DNA of 64,000 bases from CAVSWT01 sp963731745 (lineage in GTDB: Bacteria; Bacteroidota; Ignavibacteria; Ignavibacteriales; Ignavibacteriaceae): contig CAVSWT010000010.1 in assembly GCA_963731745.1 (NCBI GenBank), positions 124,001 to 188,000 on the forward strand, given 5' to 3'. Positions 47,187-56,904 of the stretch are shown here, in pieces; position 1 is the stretch's first letter, and every line of letters starts with the position of its first letter. The notes under the pieces are model-generated. The model was not told the origin of the DNA, searched no databases, and saw nothing but the letters and a program-made list of their open reading frames with translations. Position numbers and translations under genes: made by a program.

Positions 47187-48291
47187 TACAATAACTATAT
47201 TATTCTTTTTAATATTATGTGCTCATATTGTTGTGCTTTCAATCTGTATTTACAATTATTTAACTGCGCCAAGACTTAGAAATGATAATTTAATTGGCAA
47301 TGAAGAAATCCCTTTATCTATATTAATTCCAGCCAGAAACGAAGAGCGTAATATTAAAAATTGCTTAGACTCAATATTTAAAAACAATTATCATAATTAT
47401 GAACTTTTTGTTTTGGATGATATTTCAAGTGATAAAACACTTAAAATATTAGAAAAATATAAATCGTCGAATAATAAGCTGAACATAATTAACGGTAAAC
47501 CTTTGCCAAACGGCTGGCTCGGTAAAAATTGGGCATGTCATCAGCTCTATGAAAAAAGCACTAATGAAATACTTATTTTTTTAGATGCTGATGTAACTTT
47601 GAAACCAGAAACTTTGCGAATCGTTAATGAAAAATTTATTAATAAAAATGTTGAATTACTTTCTGTATTCCCATCGCAAAAAATTAAAACTTTGGGCGAA
47701 TGGCTGATTGTGCCACTTATGGACTGGCTGCTTTATACATTTTTACCTTTAAAAAAAGTATATAGTTCAAATAATAAATCTTTCGCTGCCGCCAATGGAC
47801 AATTTATGATGATAAAGAAAGAAAGTTATTTAAGATTTGGCGGACATAGAAGAGTAAAAGACAAAGTTGTGGAAGATATGGAATTTGTAAAGGGTTTTAA
47901 GAAAATGGGATTAAGAGCTGTAACCTTGGCTGGCAATAATTTTATACAATGCAGAATGTATGATAGTTTTACTGAAGCGTTTAACGGATTTATTAAAAAT
48001 TTTTATATAGGATTTAATATCAGTCCAATTAAATTTATTGGTTTACTAATTATGTTGCTTATTATTTTTATTCTTCCATTTGCGATGGCATTTTTTCAAT
48101 TAAAATTTTTAATTATTCTGGCTTTAATGATTTTTGAAAAAACAATTTCATCTTTGATTTCAAAACAAAAAGTTGTTATAAATATTTTAATGTTTATACC
48201 ACAATTAATTATGCTTCAAATACTTGGATACAAATCTTTATTTGCGAACAAATTTAAAAGAGTCACTTGGAAAAACAGAACAATAAATTAA
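47176..48291 (+). CDS. Family 2 glycosyltransferase, CruC-like
   Basis: The 371-residue protein has an N-terminal helix (5-28), a GT-A domain with IPARNEERNIKNCLDSI, FVLDDISSD and FLDADVT. The acceptor region reads KDKVVEDMEFVKGFKKMG, and two or three C-terminal helices follow (about 285-355). This topology matches membrane glycosyltransferases that decorate carotenoids, such as CruC of Chlorobi or CrtQ. It would glycosylate the hydroxyl added by CruF. Its end overlaps the CruF gene by 25 bp. Confidence 0.85.
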   Translation: MILDTITILFFLILCAHIVVLSICIYNYLTAPRLRNDNLIGNEEIPLSILIPARNEERNIKNCLDSIFKNNYHNYELFVLDDISSDKTLKILEKYKSSNNKLNIINGKPLPNGWLGKNWACHQLYEKSTNEILIFLDADVTLKPETLRIVNEKFINKNVELLSVFPSQKIKTLGEWLIVPLMDWLLYTFLPLKKVYSSNNKSFAAANGQFMMIKKESYLRFGGHRRVKDKVVEDMEFVKGFKKMGLRAVTLAGNNFIQCRMYDSFTEAFNGFIKNFYIGFNISPIKFIGLLIMLLIIFILPFAMAFFQLKFLIILALMIFEKTISSLISKQKVVINILMFIPQLIMLQILGYKSLFANKFKRVTWKNRTIN

Positions 48292-48914
48292 ATACAATAT
48301 TCATCATTGTTATTTATGTTTACTTTTTAGCTGGAGTGCTATGGCATCTTTTGCCGCAAACAAGAAATATGGTAATAAATTTAACTCCATATGGGTTGGC
48401 TTTTTTTTCGTTGTTAATTCTTTTTGTAAATAGGAATCATATAACTCTTAAAACTTTTTATTGGATCTTATCAATATTCGGGTTAACAATTATTTTTGAA
48501 GCAATCGGCGTAAACACTTCAATAATATTTGGAGATTATTTTTATTCAAATATTCTCGGATTCAAAATTTTAGGTGTCCCATTAGTAATCGGATTGAATT
48601 GGACTATTGTATTAGTCGGCCTATTCACCCTAACAGATAACTCTGTTCAATTAAATGTTTTTTTTAACAGTCTTATTATTGGCGTGCTGGCGGTTTTGTT
48701 TGATTATATATTAGAGCCGGTTGCAATTAAATTAAACTACTGGCAATGGAATGCAAATATTGTCCCAATGAAAAATTATATAAGCTGGTTTATTATCGCA
48801 TTTATATTTGGCTTTATTGGATTTAAGTTAAAAGCTAAGTATAAGGATGGCCTAATTATACATTATATTTTTGCACAATTTCTTTTTTTAACCATGCTTA
48901 ATTTATTTCTTTAA
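48267..48914 (+). CDS. cruF: Carotenoid 1,2-hydratase CruF
   Basis: CruF adds water across the C-1',2' double bond at the open end of gamma-carotene. The 215-residue integral membrane protein shows the DUF422/CruF pattern: FEAIGVNTSIIFGDYFYSNILGFKILGVPLVIGLNW, VLFDYILEPVAIKLNYWQW, and NYISWFIIAFIFG. It begins with TTG inside the glycosyltransferase gene. Its presence indicates that one carotenoid end stays acyclic and becomes hydroxylated. Confidence 0.9.
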   Translation: MEKQNNKLNTIFIIVIYVYFLAGVLWHLLPQTRNMVINLTPYGLAFFSLLILFVNRNHITLKTFYWILSIFGLTIIFEAIGVNTSIIFGDYFYSNILGFKILGVPLVIGLNWTIVLVGLFTLTDNSVQLNVFFNSLIIGVLAVLFDYILEPVAIKLNYWQWNANIVPMKNYISWFIIAFIFGFIGFKLKAKYKDGLIIHYIFAQFLFLTMLNLFL

Positions 48915-49009
48915 TATTGTATGATGACAATTACATTCAGTATAGATATTTAAAACTATTTTTTTAAAACGAAGAATGATTTATCAATTAAATAATAAGT
49001 AATTCAATT

Positions 49010-49462
49010 ATGATATATATTAATATTTTTCTTGTGATACTAAGCTTTGCCTTTATGGAATTCGTTGCTTGGTCAACACACAAATATATTATGCATGGCC
49101 CATTGTGGAATCTTCATAAAGATCATCACCTAAAAAATGATGACAGCTTTTTTGAGTTGAATGATGTATTCGCTTTAATTTTTGCTTTGCCTGGAATAGT
49201 GCTATTGTTTATAGGAATTTCTGCCGGATTTGACAAAATATTTTTTTGGATCGGATTGGGTATTTCGATATATGGAATTGCCTACTTCTCAGCTCATGAT
49301 ATTTTTATTCATCAAAGAATAAAAATTTTTAGAAATTCAGATAAAAAATATTTACTAGCAATGCGACGGGCTCATAAAATTCATCACAAACATATTGAAA
49401 AAGAAAATGGTGAATGTTTCGGGTTTCTGTGGGTGCCTAAAAAGTTTTACGATAAAGTCTAA
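49010..49462 (+). CDS. crtZ: Beta-carotene hydroxylase CrtZ
   Basis: This di-iron hydroxylase adds a hydroxyl at C-3 of beta-ionone rings. The 150-residue protein has the histidine clusters HKYIMH and HKDHH, then HDIFIH and RRAHKIHHKH, with two hydrophobic hairpins between them. These are the CrtZ signatures within the fatty-acid hydroxylase superfamily. A 95-bp gap separates it from cruF, so an internal promoter is possible. Confidence 0.93.
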   Translation: MIYINIFLVILSFAFMEFVAWSTHKYIMHGPLWNLHKDHHLKNDDSFFELNDVFALIFALPGIVLLFIGISAGFDKIFFWIGLGISIYGIAYFSAHDIFIHQRIKIFRNSDKKYLLAMRRAHKIHHKHIEKENGECFGFLWVPKKFYDKV

Positions 49463-49491
49463 TCTTATTTTATAATTAATTAATTTACCAG

Positions 49492-49950
49492 ATGTATAAT
49501 TTTAGACAGACACAAAAAATAAAATCTAATTTAACTGGAGTTTTTGAATTTTTTCAGAAACCGGAAAATTTAGCTCTGGTTACTCCGAGTTGGATAGATT
49601 TTAAAATGAAATCTCAACCGCCTTTGGTTATGAAAGAGGGAGCTGAATTTGAATATACTATTAAGCTTTACGGTATTCCTGTTAATTGGAAAACTAGAAT
49701 TGCAAAATATTCTCCCCCAAATATTTTTATTGATGAACAGTTAAACGGCCCTTATAAAATTTGGATACACACTCATAAATTTCAACAAGTCGATGGCTTT
49801 GTGATTATGGAAGACAATGTCGATTACGATTTACGCGGAGGAATATTAAAAGGAATAATTCATAAATTATTTGTGAAAAACTCAGTAAAAAAGATATTTG
49901 ATTACAGGAAGAAAGCAATAGAAAAGGAAGTAATTTCTTTTGGCAATTAA
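49492..49950 (+). CDS. SRPBCC (polyketide cyclase/START-like) family protein
   Basis: The 152-residue protein has the helix-grip pattern: FRQTQKIKSNLTGVFEFFQKPENLALVTPSWIDF at the start, a central beta sheet with FEYTIKLYGIPVNWKTRI, and a terminal helix with FDYRKKAIEKE. These proteins bind hydrophobic ligands. Relatives often lie in carotenoid or photolyase clusters, where they might handle carotenoid intermediates. It has no catalytic motif, and its role is unknown. Confidence 0.82.
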   Translation: MYNFRQTQKIKSNLTGVFEFFQKPENLALVTPSWIDFKMKSQPPLVMKEGAEFEYTIKLYGIPVNWKTRIAKYSPPNIFIDEQLNGPYKIWIHTHKFQQVDGFVIMEDNVDYDLRGGILKGIIHKLFVKNSVKKIFDYRKKAIEKEVISFGN

Positions 49951-49979
49951 ATAAAATAATTTTTGTTATTTTAATTTTA

Positions 49980-51011
49980 ATGAAAAATAAAATTAAAATA
50001 GCATCATTAGCTTTGCTCGCCGCAATCAACTCTTATCCTCAAAATGCCGAATTAATTAATAGCGAATTCATATTTCAAAATCCACCTTTCGAGTCATGTC
50101 ATGCATCTACAATTGTTGAATTAAAAAATAATAAACTGATGGCTGCCTGGTTTGGAGGTTCGCACGAAGGAGCAAATGATGTTTGTATTTGGACATCAAT
50201 TAACAATAAAGGAAATTGGGAAAAACCAATCGAAGCTGCAAATGGAATCATTGATTCGGCAACCCAATATCCATGTTGGAATCCGGTTTTGTTTAAATCC
50301 AATAGTGGAAGGTTATTATTATTTTACAAAGTTGGAAAAAATCCCAGAGAATGGTGGGGAGTTGTTAAATCTTCCACTAATGACGGATTAAATTGGTCGG
50401 GTGGAATGAGACTCCCTGATGGATTTCTTGGGCCGATTAAAGATAAGCCTATTCAATTAAAGTCAGGTGAAATTATTTGCCCCTCAAGTGTAGAAGATAT
50501 TGATGGTCAGTGGAGCGTACATATTGAACTGACTACTGACGACTTAGATACATGGAAAAAAGTTTTGGTTGATACTTCCACAAAATTCAATGTAATCCAG
50601 CCGACAATTTTGCAGTACGGAAATGAAAAATTACAAATGCTCTGCCGCAGCAAAGAAAATGTTATTGTTGAATCATGGTCAAAGGATAATGGAGAAACCT
50701 GGAGCAAATTAACTGATACAAATTTGCCAAATCCAAATTCAGGAATTGATGCGGTTACGTTGACGAATGGCCTGCAAGTTTTGGTTTACAATCCTTTGTA
50801 CCATGGTAGTGATTGGGTAAATGGAAGAAATATTTTGAACGTAGCCGTTTCAAGAGATGGTGAGAACTGGAAAGATGTTTATAATTTGGAAAATGAAAAT
50901 GATGGAGAATTTAGTTATCCCGCAGTAATTCAATCTAATGATGGACTCGTTCATATAACATATACTTTTAATAGACAAAATATTAAGCATGTGGTTTTAA
51001 AAATAGAGTAA
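49980..51011 (+). CDS. Exported sialidase-like BNR-repeat protein
   Basis: The 343-residue protein has a short signal peptide (to about 20) and a six-blade beta-propeller with Asp-box repeats: STNDGLNW, SKDNGETW and SRDGENW. The start CHASTIVELKNNKLMAAWFGGSHEGANDVCIW resembles the exo-alpha-sialidase-like family found with glycan-degrading genes. Catalytic identity (GH33 or another propeller hydrolase) cannot be decided by eye. It sits 29 bp after the SRPBCC gene and may be read through from the carotenoid operon. Confidence 0.8.
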   Translation: MKNKIKIASLALLAAINSYPQNAELINSEFIFQNPPFESCHASTIVELKNNKLMAAWFGGSHEGANDVCIWTSINNKGNWEKPIEAANGIIDSATQYPCWNPVLFKSNSGRLLLFYKVGKNPREWWGVVKSSTNDGLNWSGGMRLPDGFLGPIKDKPIQLKSGEIICPSSVEDIDGQWSVHIELTTDDLDTWKKVLVDTSTKFNVIQPTILQYGNEKLQMLCRSKENVIVESWSKDNGETWSKLTDTNLPNPNSGIDAVTLTNGLQVLVYNPLYHGSDWVNGRNILNVAVSRDGENWKDVYNLENENDGEFSYPAVIQSNDGLVHITYTFNRQNIKHVVLKIE

Positions 51012-51097
51012 GAGTATACTTTTATTATAAACCTAGTTGGGACTTATTTGAAGTCAAATTATGTTTAGATGATTATTCAGATCAATTAAATACTTCT

Positions 51098-52153
51098 ATG
51101 ATGAAAATACTTTTAGCGCTTTTGATTTTTACTAACATTACATTCTCGCAAAATGTAAATGCTAATTTCGAATTTTCTGGAATCAAACAATTCTGGAAAA
51201 TTGTCAGCATACTAAAATCAAATCAACAGCCAGCTTCATCTGAATGGAATAACTTATTTAATACTCCCGGCTATAAAGTTTTAACCAATGGAGAATTTTC
51301 AAAACAATATTTTATAAATGCATTTTCACTTGTGTTTATGCCATCAAAAAAAGATGAACTACATAAAGCTTTATCATCGGGAAATGATGTAGCACACTTA
51401 AGTCATTTTATAAAAGTAAGAGATAACAAAAAGTTAATTGATGAACAATTAAAAAAATTACAAATCTATAATTATTCACGTGATGCTTTAAAACGAACTC
51501 TGGAATATTTACCTCAATCTTCTGTTTCTCAATTTCCACCGGTTTCATTTGTGATTTTTGAAAGCAATGGGCGCGGCTCTTCTCCCATTGTTGTAGATTT
51601 AGCCGCTTCAATTGAATGGGATTTTATGAGTTTTCTTTCTCATGAATTTCATCATTGGTATAGAAACCGGCAGCTTCAATATGCTGAAAGTAAAGTTAGT
51701 TGGGATGATGCATATTTAGTTGATGCGCTGGCAAAAATTGAAGCTGAAGGAATTGCGGATATGGTTGATAAAAGAGATTGGTTCACTAAGCCAAACGCTG
51801 CAATATCTGATCATGCAAGACAATATATATATGATGTAAGTCGAACTCCGTATATAATTAATCAAATAGATAAATTACTAAATCAAATTAATTCAAATCC
51901 TACTTCAACTCGTGAAGCAGGCATACAATTATCTCAAACATTGCCAGAGAAAGGCCATTCAACAGGATATTTTATGGCGAGCTTAATTCTCGAAAAAATA
52001 GGAAAGGATGAACTTGTTAAGTGTGTCGGCAGCCCTTTTAAATTTATAAAGCTGTACAATAAAGCTGCAAAATTAAGTTCCGGACTTTATCCCTCTTTTT
52101 CTGATTCTGCTTTAAAAGTTATTGATTTGTTAATTGCTAAATATTCGTTGTGA
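51098..52153 (+). CDS. DUF5700 putative zinc-dependent protease
   Basis: The 351-residue protein has a signal peptide (to about 18) and a gluzincin-like zinc motif HEFHHW (from H182), with EAEGIADMVDK about 40 residues later as candidate third ligand. This is the DUF5700 arrangement. Substrates are unknown. The C-terminal helical region contains GHSTGYFMASLILEKIG. It may be cotranscribed with the sialidase-like gene 86 bp upstream. Confidence 0.8.
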   Translation: MMKILLALLIFTNITFSQNVNANFEFSGIKQFWKIVSILKSNQQPASSEWNNLFNTPGYKVLTNGEFSKQYFINAFSLVFMPSKKDELHKALSSGNDVAHLSHFIKVRDNKKLIDEQLKKLQIYNYSRDALKRTLEYLPQSSVSQFPPVSFVIFESNGRGSSPIVVDLAASIEWDFMSFLSHEFHHWYRNRQLQYAESKVSWDDAYLVDALAKIEAEGIADMVDKRDWFTKPNAAISDHARQYIYDVSRTPYIINQIDKLLNQINSNPTSTREAGIQLSQTLPEKGHSTGYFMASLILEKIGKDELVKCVGSPFKFIKLYNKAAKLSSGLYPSFSDSALKVIDLLIAKYSL

Positions 52154-52177
52154 TCTTTTTAAGGTAAATTCAATAAA

Positions 52178-53677
52178 CTAATTTTCATCTTTAACAAACA
52201 TTACTAAAGCAGCAGCAGCAAACATAGAAAGTCCGCCAAGAAGAAGTGCGTAAATGGCTTCACCCCCAAATAGATCTTTAACAAAAAATCCTAGAATTGC
52301 AGCAGCGGTTATCTGTGGAATTACAATGAAGAAATTAAATATTCCCATGTAAACTCCCATTTTATTTGCAGGAAGAGAGCCGGTTAAAATTGCATAAGGC
52401 ATTGCTAATATTGATGCCCATGCTAATCCAATTCCGAGTTCAGAAACCAAAAGTAGATTAGGGTCTTGAATTATATAAAATGATGCTAATCCAATTCCGC
52501 CAAAGATTAGACTGATTGCATGAACAGTTTTTCTGCTTGTCTTTTTTGCAATCCATACTAAAAGGAAAGCCATTACAGCCGCGAAGCCATTATAGACAGA
52601 CATCAGAACACCAACCCAATCTGCACCTTCATTATATAAAGCCGATTTTGTATCTACTGCTCCGTATATATGATGGGTAACGGCGGGAGTTGTATAAATC
52701 CACATTGCAAATAAAGCAAACCAGGAAAAGAATTGGACATAAGAAAGCTGCACCATAGCTTTGGGCATTTTGAATAAGTCATTCATAACAATTACTAATC
52801 CCAGATCAGTTTTATTTTTCTTTGTGAAAGCTGAAACAATCAGTTGAAGAATTCCGAAAACAATTATGCCTACAAAAAAAACTGCTAAACCATAATCCAT
52901 ATAAATGAATAAATCAAAAATTAGAAAAAGTAAGATTCCTGTGACAAGCCAATAGATTCCATTTCTAAAAAATTTTGAATGATGAATAAAATTATCATCT
53001 AATCGAAATGAAGCAGTATTATTTTCTATATCTTCTGAAAAGCTTTTTAATTCTTCGGGTGAATATTCTTTTGTTTTAATAATTGTCCATAAAACTGCCA
53101 GGAAAAAAATTGTACCGCCGATATAAAATGATAATTTAACTGATTGAGGAATCATTCCTTCAGGAGCTGTGTTGCTGATATTAAACCAGTTTGTCATAAT
53201 GTAAGGGAGAGCAGAGGCTATAACTGCACCGATACCAATAAAAAAACTTTGCATGGAAAAACCGATTGTTCGTTGTTCGGATGGAAGCATATCTCCAACA
53301 AATGCTCTAAATGGTTCCATCGAAATATTTATTGATGCATCCATAATCCAAAGCATTCCGGCTGCCATCCAAAGCACCGGAGAATTAGGCATTATCAATA
53401 ATGCAAGTGAAGCCAATATTGCACCGGATAAAAAATAAGGCCGCCTTCTTCCAAGCTTTCCCCAGGTTTTGTCACTCATATGTCCAATAATTGGCTGCAC
53501 AATCAAACCAGTTATTGGAGCGGCGATCCAGAGTATTGGAATTTCATCGATCTTTGCTCCGAGAGTCTCAAAAATTCTGCTAACGTTTGCATTTTGAAGA
53601 GCGAAACCGAATTGAATACCGAGAAATCCGAAGCTCATATTCCAGATTTGCCAAAAGGAAAGTTTTGGTTTTGTCAT
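52178..53677 (-). CDS. MFS transporter, sucrose/maltose-type (SLC45-like)
   Basis: The 499-residue, 12-helix protein has GFLGIQFGFALQNANVSRIFETLGA, WIAAPITGLIVQPIIGHMSDKTWGKLGRRRPYFLSGA, and IGLAWASILAMPYAILTGSLPANKMGVYMGIFNFFIVIPQ. These are the signatures of proton-coupled disaccharide transporters of the SUC/SLC45 branch. It is an intact homologue of the frameshifted transporter at 33719. It is convergent with the DUF5700 gene and divergent from pabBC. Confidence 0.9.
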   Translation of the reverse strand: MTKPKLSFWQIWNMSFGFLGIQFGFALQNANVSRIFETLGAKIDEIPILWIAAPITGLIVQPIIGHMSDKTWGKLGRRRPYFLSGAILASLALLIMPNSPVLWMAAGMLWIMDASINISMEPFRAFVGDMLPSEQRTIGFSMQSFFIGIGAVIASALPYIMTNWFNISNTAPEGMIPQSVKLSFYIGGTIFFLAVLWTIIKTKEYSPEELKSFSEDIENNTASFRLDDNFIHHSKFFRNGIYWLVTGILLFLIFDLFIYMDYGLAVFFVGIIVFGILQLIVSAFTKKNKTDLGLVIVMNDLFKMPKAMVQLSYVQFFSWFALFAMWIYTTPAVTHHIYGAVDTKSALYNEGADWVGVLMSVYNGFAAVMAFLLVWIAKKTSRKTVHAISLIFGGIGLASFYIIQDPNLLLVSELGIGLAWASILAMPYAILTGSLPANKMGVYMGIFNFFIVIPQITAAAILGFFVKDLFGGEAIYALLLGGLSMFAAAALVMFVKDEN

Positions 53678-53786
53678 TTTGAAGAATCCCTATTTTTAAA
53701 ATTCATTGCGGATAAAATAAATTATTTCTGATTAAAAAGTATCATAAATTATTTTTCATTTGGTTTACGTTGTTTAACTTTCCTTC

Positions 53787-55775
53787 ATGAATCTTAACAA
53801 TATTTTAATTGAAGTAGCAAACAATAATCACTCTGCTTTTTTTTATACACCTTCTTACTACAAAAAAAGTAAATCATATCTTTTTCAAAATCCGTTAGAA
53901 ATTATTTCAGTTAAAAAGAATGACAATATCCAAAAGAAATTTAAAGAGATTGATGAAAACATAGCAAAAGGTTTGTGGTGTTATGCTTTAATCAACTACG
54001 AAGCTGGATATTTATTTGAGGAAAAATTAAAAAGGTTTTTAGATGGCAATGATGAAATATTAATTCAATTCATATTTTTTGATGAAAAAGATGTTGAAAT
54101 AATTCCATCTAAAGAGATTGAGTTTTCTCATGATTTAGGTAAATATAAAATCAATAAATTCAAACTTGATACTTCAAAACGAAAATTTGCAAGCGATATA
54201 ATTAAAATTAAAAAGTTTATTGAAGAAGGGGACACTTACCAGGTTAATTACACAATAAAGGGAAGCTTCAGTTTTTCAGGCGATGTGAAAATGTTATTTC
54301 AAACTTTAGTTTTTAATCAATCAGCAAGCTATTCAGCATTTATAAATAATTCTGAAAAATTTATTCTTTGTCATTCACCTGAATTATTTTTTGAAACAAA
54401 TCGTCGATCAATCATTGTTAAACCAATGAAAGGAACTGCAAAGAGAGGAATTGATTTAATCTCCGATAATTTAAATAAATACACGCTTGAAAATGACGCC
54501 AAAAATAAATCAGAAAATTTAATGATTGTCGATTTACTTAGGAATGACCTTGGGAGAATTAGTAAATATGGAAAAGTAAAAGCAAGTAAACTTTTTGAAA
54601 TAGAAAAATATGAATCACTTTACCAAATGGTCTCAACAGTTAAAGCTGAGTTAAGAAATTCGGATAGTAAGAGTGCAACTTCTGAATTAAAGACAGTCAT
54701 TTCGAAGAAGTCCTTGACTGAGAAATCTTTTGCCAATATTAAGGAAAAGATTTCTCTCTCCGGTCGAAATGAAAGTAAAATTATTAAAAGAAATACTTAT
54801 GAAAGTATATCCAATATTTCTTTAACAGAAATTTTAAAAAATATATTTCCTTGCGGTTCAATCACTGGCGCACCAAAAATTAGAACAATGGAAATAATAA
54901 ATCAGCTTGAACAAAAACCTAGAGGAATATATACAGGAGCTATCGGTATAGTTACAAAAAAGTTTTGCAGTTTTAATGTAGCTATCAGGACAATTACAAT
55001 CGACAAGAAGACTAATCAAGGCGAAATCGGCTTAGGCAGCGGTATTGTTTGGGACAGCGAACCAGAAAAAGAATACGCAGAAACTTTACTTAAAAGTAAT
55101 TTTATACGTAAAGCAAATTCTTACTTTGAAATTTTTGAAACAATGCTTGTTGAGAATAATCAAATATTTTTGCTTGATGAACATATTGATAGGTTGAAAA
55201 GTTCTGCTGAATATTTTTTATTTAAGCTTGATAAAAAAACTCTATCAAATGAAATTAATAATAAATTAAAAAAGCTTAATCCCAATAAAAATTATAGATT
55301 TAAATTGCTGCTCAATAAATGGGGTGAAATTAGCACATCAATAACAGAATGCTTTGAAGATATTTCAGAGAAGAAAATTATTGTTTCGGATAAACTTGTT
55401 AATTCTCAAAACGTATTTCAATACTTTAAAACTACTAACAGAAAAAAATACGATAGAGAATTTAGAAGATATCAACGAAATGGGTTTTTCGATATAATAT
55501 TTTTTAACGAAAAAAATCAACTTGCAGAAGGAACAAGAAGTAATATTTTTATCAGAAGAAACGGCAGCTGGTATACGCCATCTTTGAAGTCAGGTATTTT
55601 ACCGGGAGTTTATAGAAAATACTTACTTCAACAAAATAGAAATATAACAGAAACTTTTATTTCGAAAGATGAATTATTAACCGCAGATGAAATTATATTA
55701 ACAAATTCTCTAAGAAGAAAAATTAAAATTGAAAAGCTCTATTTAAATGAAAATGAATTTAAACTTATGGTATAA
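53787..55775 (+). CDS. pabB: Aminodeoxychorismate synthase PabB fused to lyase PabC, with in-frame insert
   Basis: The fusion makes p-aminobenzoate for folate from chorismate. The PabB part (to about residue 440) has DTYQVNYT, HSPELFFE, KPMKGTAKRG (the lysine in PxKGT marks ADC synthase rather than anthranilate synthase), and FPCGSITGAPKIRTME. The PabC part (about 455-662) has FEIFETMLV, TTNRKKYD and AEGTRSNIFIR. Between VKAELRN and ISLTEIL, normally adjacent, lie about 55 extra residues (290-344), 26 of them encoded by a palindromic repeat (54696-54773). A glutaminase subunit is not nearby. Confidence 0.9.
   Translation: MNLNNILIEVANNNHSAFFYTPSYYKKSKSYLFQNPLEIISVKKNDNIQKKFKEIDENIAKGLWCYALINYEAGYLFEEKLKRFLDGNDEILIQFIFFDEKDVEIIPSKEIEFSHDLGKYKINKFKLDTSKRKFASDIIKIKKFIEEGDTYQVNYTIKGSFSFSGDVKMLFQTLVFNQSASYSAFINNSEKFILCHSPELFFETNRRSIIVKPMKGTAKRGIDLISDNLNKYTLENDAKNKSENLMIVDLLRNDLGRISKYGKVKASKLFEIEKYESLYQMVSTVKAELRNSDSKSATSELKTVISKKSLTEKSFANIKEKISLSGRNESKIIKRNTYESISNISLTEILKNIFPCGSITGAPKIRTMEIINQLEQKPRGIYTGAIGIVTKKFCSFNVAIRTITIDKKTNQGEIGLGSGIVWDSEPEKEYAETLLKSNFIRKANSYFEIFETMLVENNQIFLLDEHIDRLKSSAEYFLFKLDKKTLSNEINNKLKKLNPNKNYRFKLLLNKWGEISTSITECFEDISEKKIIVSDKLVNSQNVFQYFKTTNRKKYDREFRRYQRNGFFDIIFFNEKNQLAEGTRSNIFIRRNGSWYTPSLKSGILPGVYRKYLLQQNRNITETFISKDELLTADEIILTNSLRRKIKIEKLYLNENEFKLMV
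54696..54773. repeat. Palindromic repeat inserted in frame in pabB
   Basis: GTCATTTCGA ... GAGAAATCTTTT on the left is mirrored by AAAAGATTTCTC ... TCGAAATGA on the right, around a short spacer of about 13 bp. Such elements are usually intergenic in Bacteroidota-like genomes. Here all 26 codons are open, so it is translated within PabB. Confidence 0.75.
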
Positions 55776-55854
55776 TCTTATCTCAAGGAAATATCAATAA
55801 AATTTAATATCTTCGTAAGAAATAAAATTTCAATATTACTTTTATTCCCAATCA

Positions 55855-56904
55855 ATGGCAGAAAACCCAGATTCAACTTCGAATAGAAAAAAAGAGCATC
55901 TTGAGCTTTCTTTAACTGATAAAGTTGGGTTTAAAGAAAAGACTAATGGGTTTGAGCATTATGATTTTATTCATTATGCCATAACCGAAGTTGAATTATC
56001 AAAAATAAAATTTTCACAAAAGGTTTTTAAAAAACATATTGATTTTCCATTTTTAATTTCTTGTATGACTGGCGGAACAAGCGAAGCTGAAAATATAAAT
56101 GCACAGCTTGCAATTGCGGCGAATGAATTAAATATTCCATTGGGTGTTGGCAGTCAGAGACAAGCACTTGAAAATTCCTTATATCATCATTCTTATAAAA
56201 TCATAAGGCAGAATGCTCCAAATATTCCAATCCTCGGAAATATCGGAGCAGCCCAAATTTCCTCGATGAAGGATTTGAAGTCTATAAATTTTTTAGTCGA
56301 TTTGATTGAAGCAGATGCAATGGTAATTCATATAAATCCTGCACAAGAATTATTGCAGCCTGGCGGAGAACCGCAATTTAAAGGATTGTTAAAAAATATT
56401 GAAAAGATGGTGAAGGTTTTAAATGTACCGGTAATTGCAAAAGAGGTTGGTTCAGGAATATCTAAAGAAGCTGCATTAAAATTACTCAATTCCGGAGTTA
56501 AAGGAATTGATGTTGCAGGCGCCGGCGGAACAAGCTGGACAGCTATTGAAATTTTAAGATCAAAAAACAAAAATGTTCAAAATGATTTTTGGGATTGGGG
56601 ATTGCCCACATCATTTTGCATAAAAGAAATTGTTAAGCTAAAAAAGAAGCATGATTTTCTATTAATTGGTTCGGGAGGAATAAATTCATCTATTGAAGCA
56701 GCTAAAGCATTTTCGCTTGGTTCAGATTTAGTGGCTTCGGCTAGAATTATTCTTCAAGAGTTAAATAAAAATGGAACTGTGGGTGTAGTCAATTTAATTA
56801 AAGATTGGTTTGAAACCATAAAAAAAATTATGTTTCTAACCGGCTCAAAGAACTTAAATGAATTTAAAAGAAATAAATTAATATTGAAGCGAGACTTTTA
56901 TTGA
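55855..56904 (+). CDS. fni: Type 2 isopentenyl-diphosphate delta-isomerase
   Basis: Fni interconverts IPP and DMAPP using FMN and NADPH. The 349-residue protein has RKKEHLELSL at the start, ISCMTGGTSEAENIN, LPLGVGSQRQ-like IPLGVGSQRQALE, the NPAQELLQPGGEPQF loop, KEVGSGIS and DVAGAGGTSW. Its stop overlaps the TTG start of the prenyltransferase gene, so isomerase and chain elongation are coupled. It would supply the carotenoid pathway encoded 10 kb upstream. Confidence 0.94.
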   Translation: MAENPDSTSNRKKEHLELSLTDKVGFKEKTNGFEHYDFIHYAITEVELSKIKFSQKVFKKHIDFPFLISCMTGGTSEAENINAQLAIAANELNIPLGVGSQRQALENSLYHHSYKIIRQNAPNIPILGNIGAAQISSMKDLKSINFLVDLIEADAMVIHINPAQELLQPGGEPQFKGLLKNIEKMVKVLNVPVIAKEVGSGISKEAALKLLNSGVKGIDVAGAGGTSWTAIEILRSKNKNVQNDFWDWGLPTSFCIKEIVKLKKKHDFLLIGSGGINSSIEAAKAFSLGSDLVASARIILQELNKNGTVGVVNLIKDWFETIKKIMFLTGSKNLNEFKRNKLILKRDFY

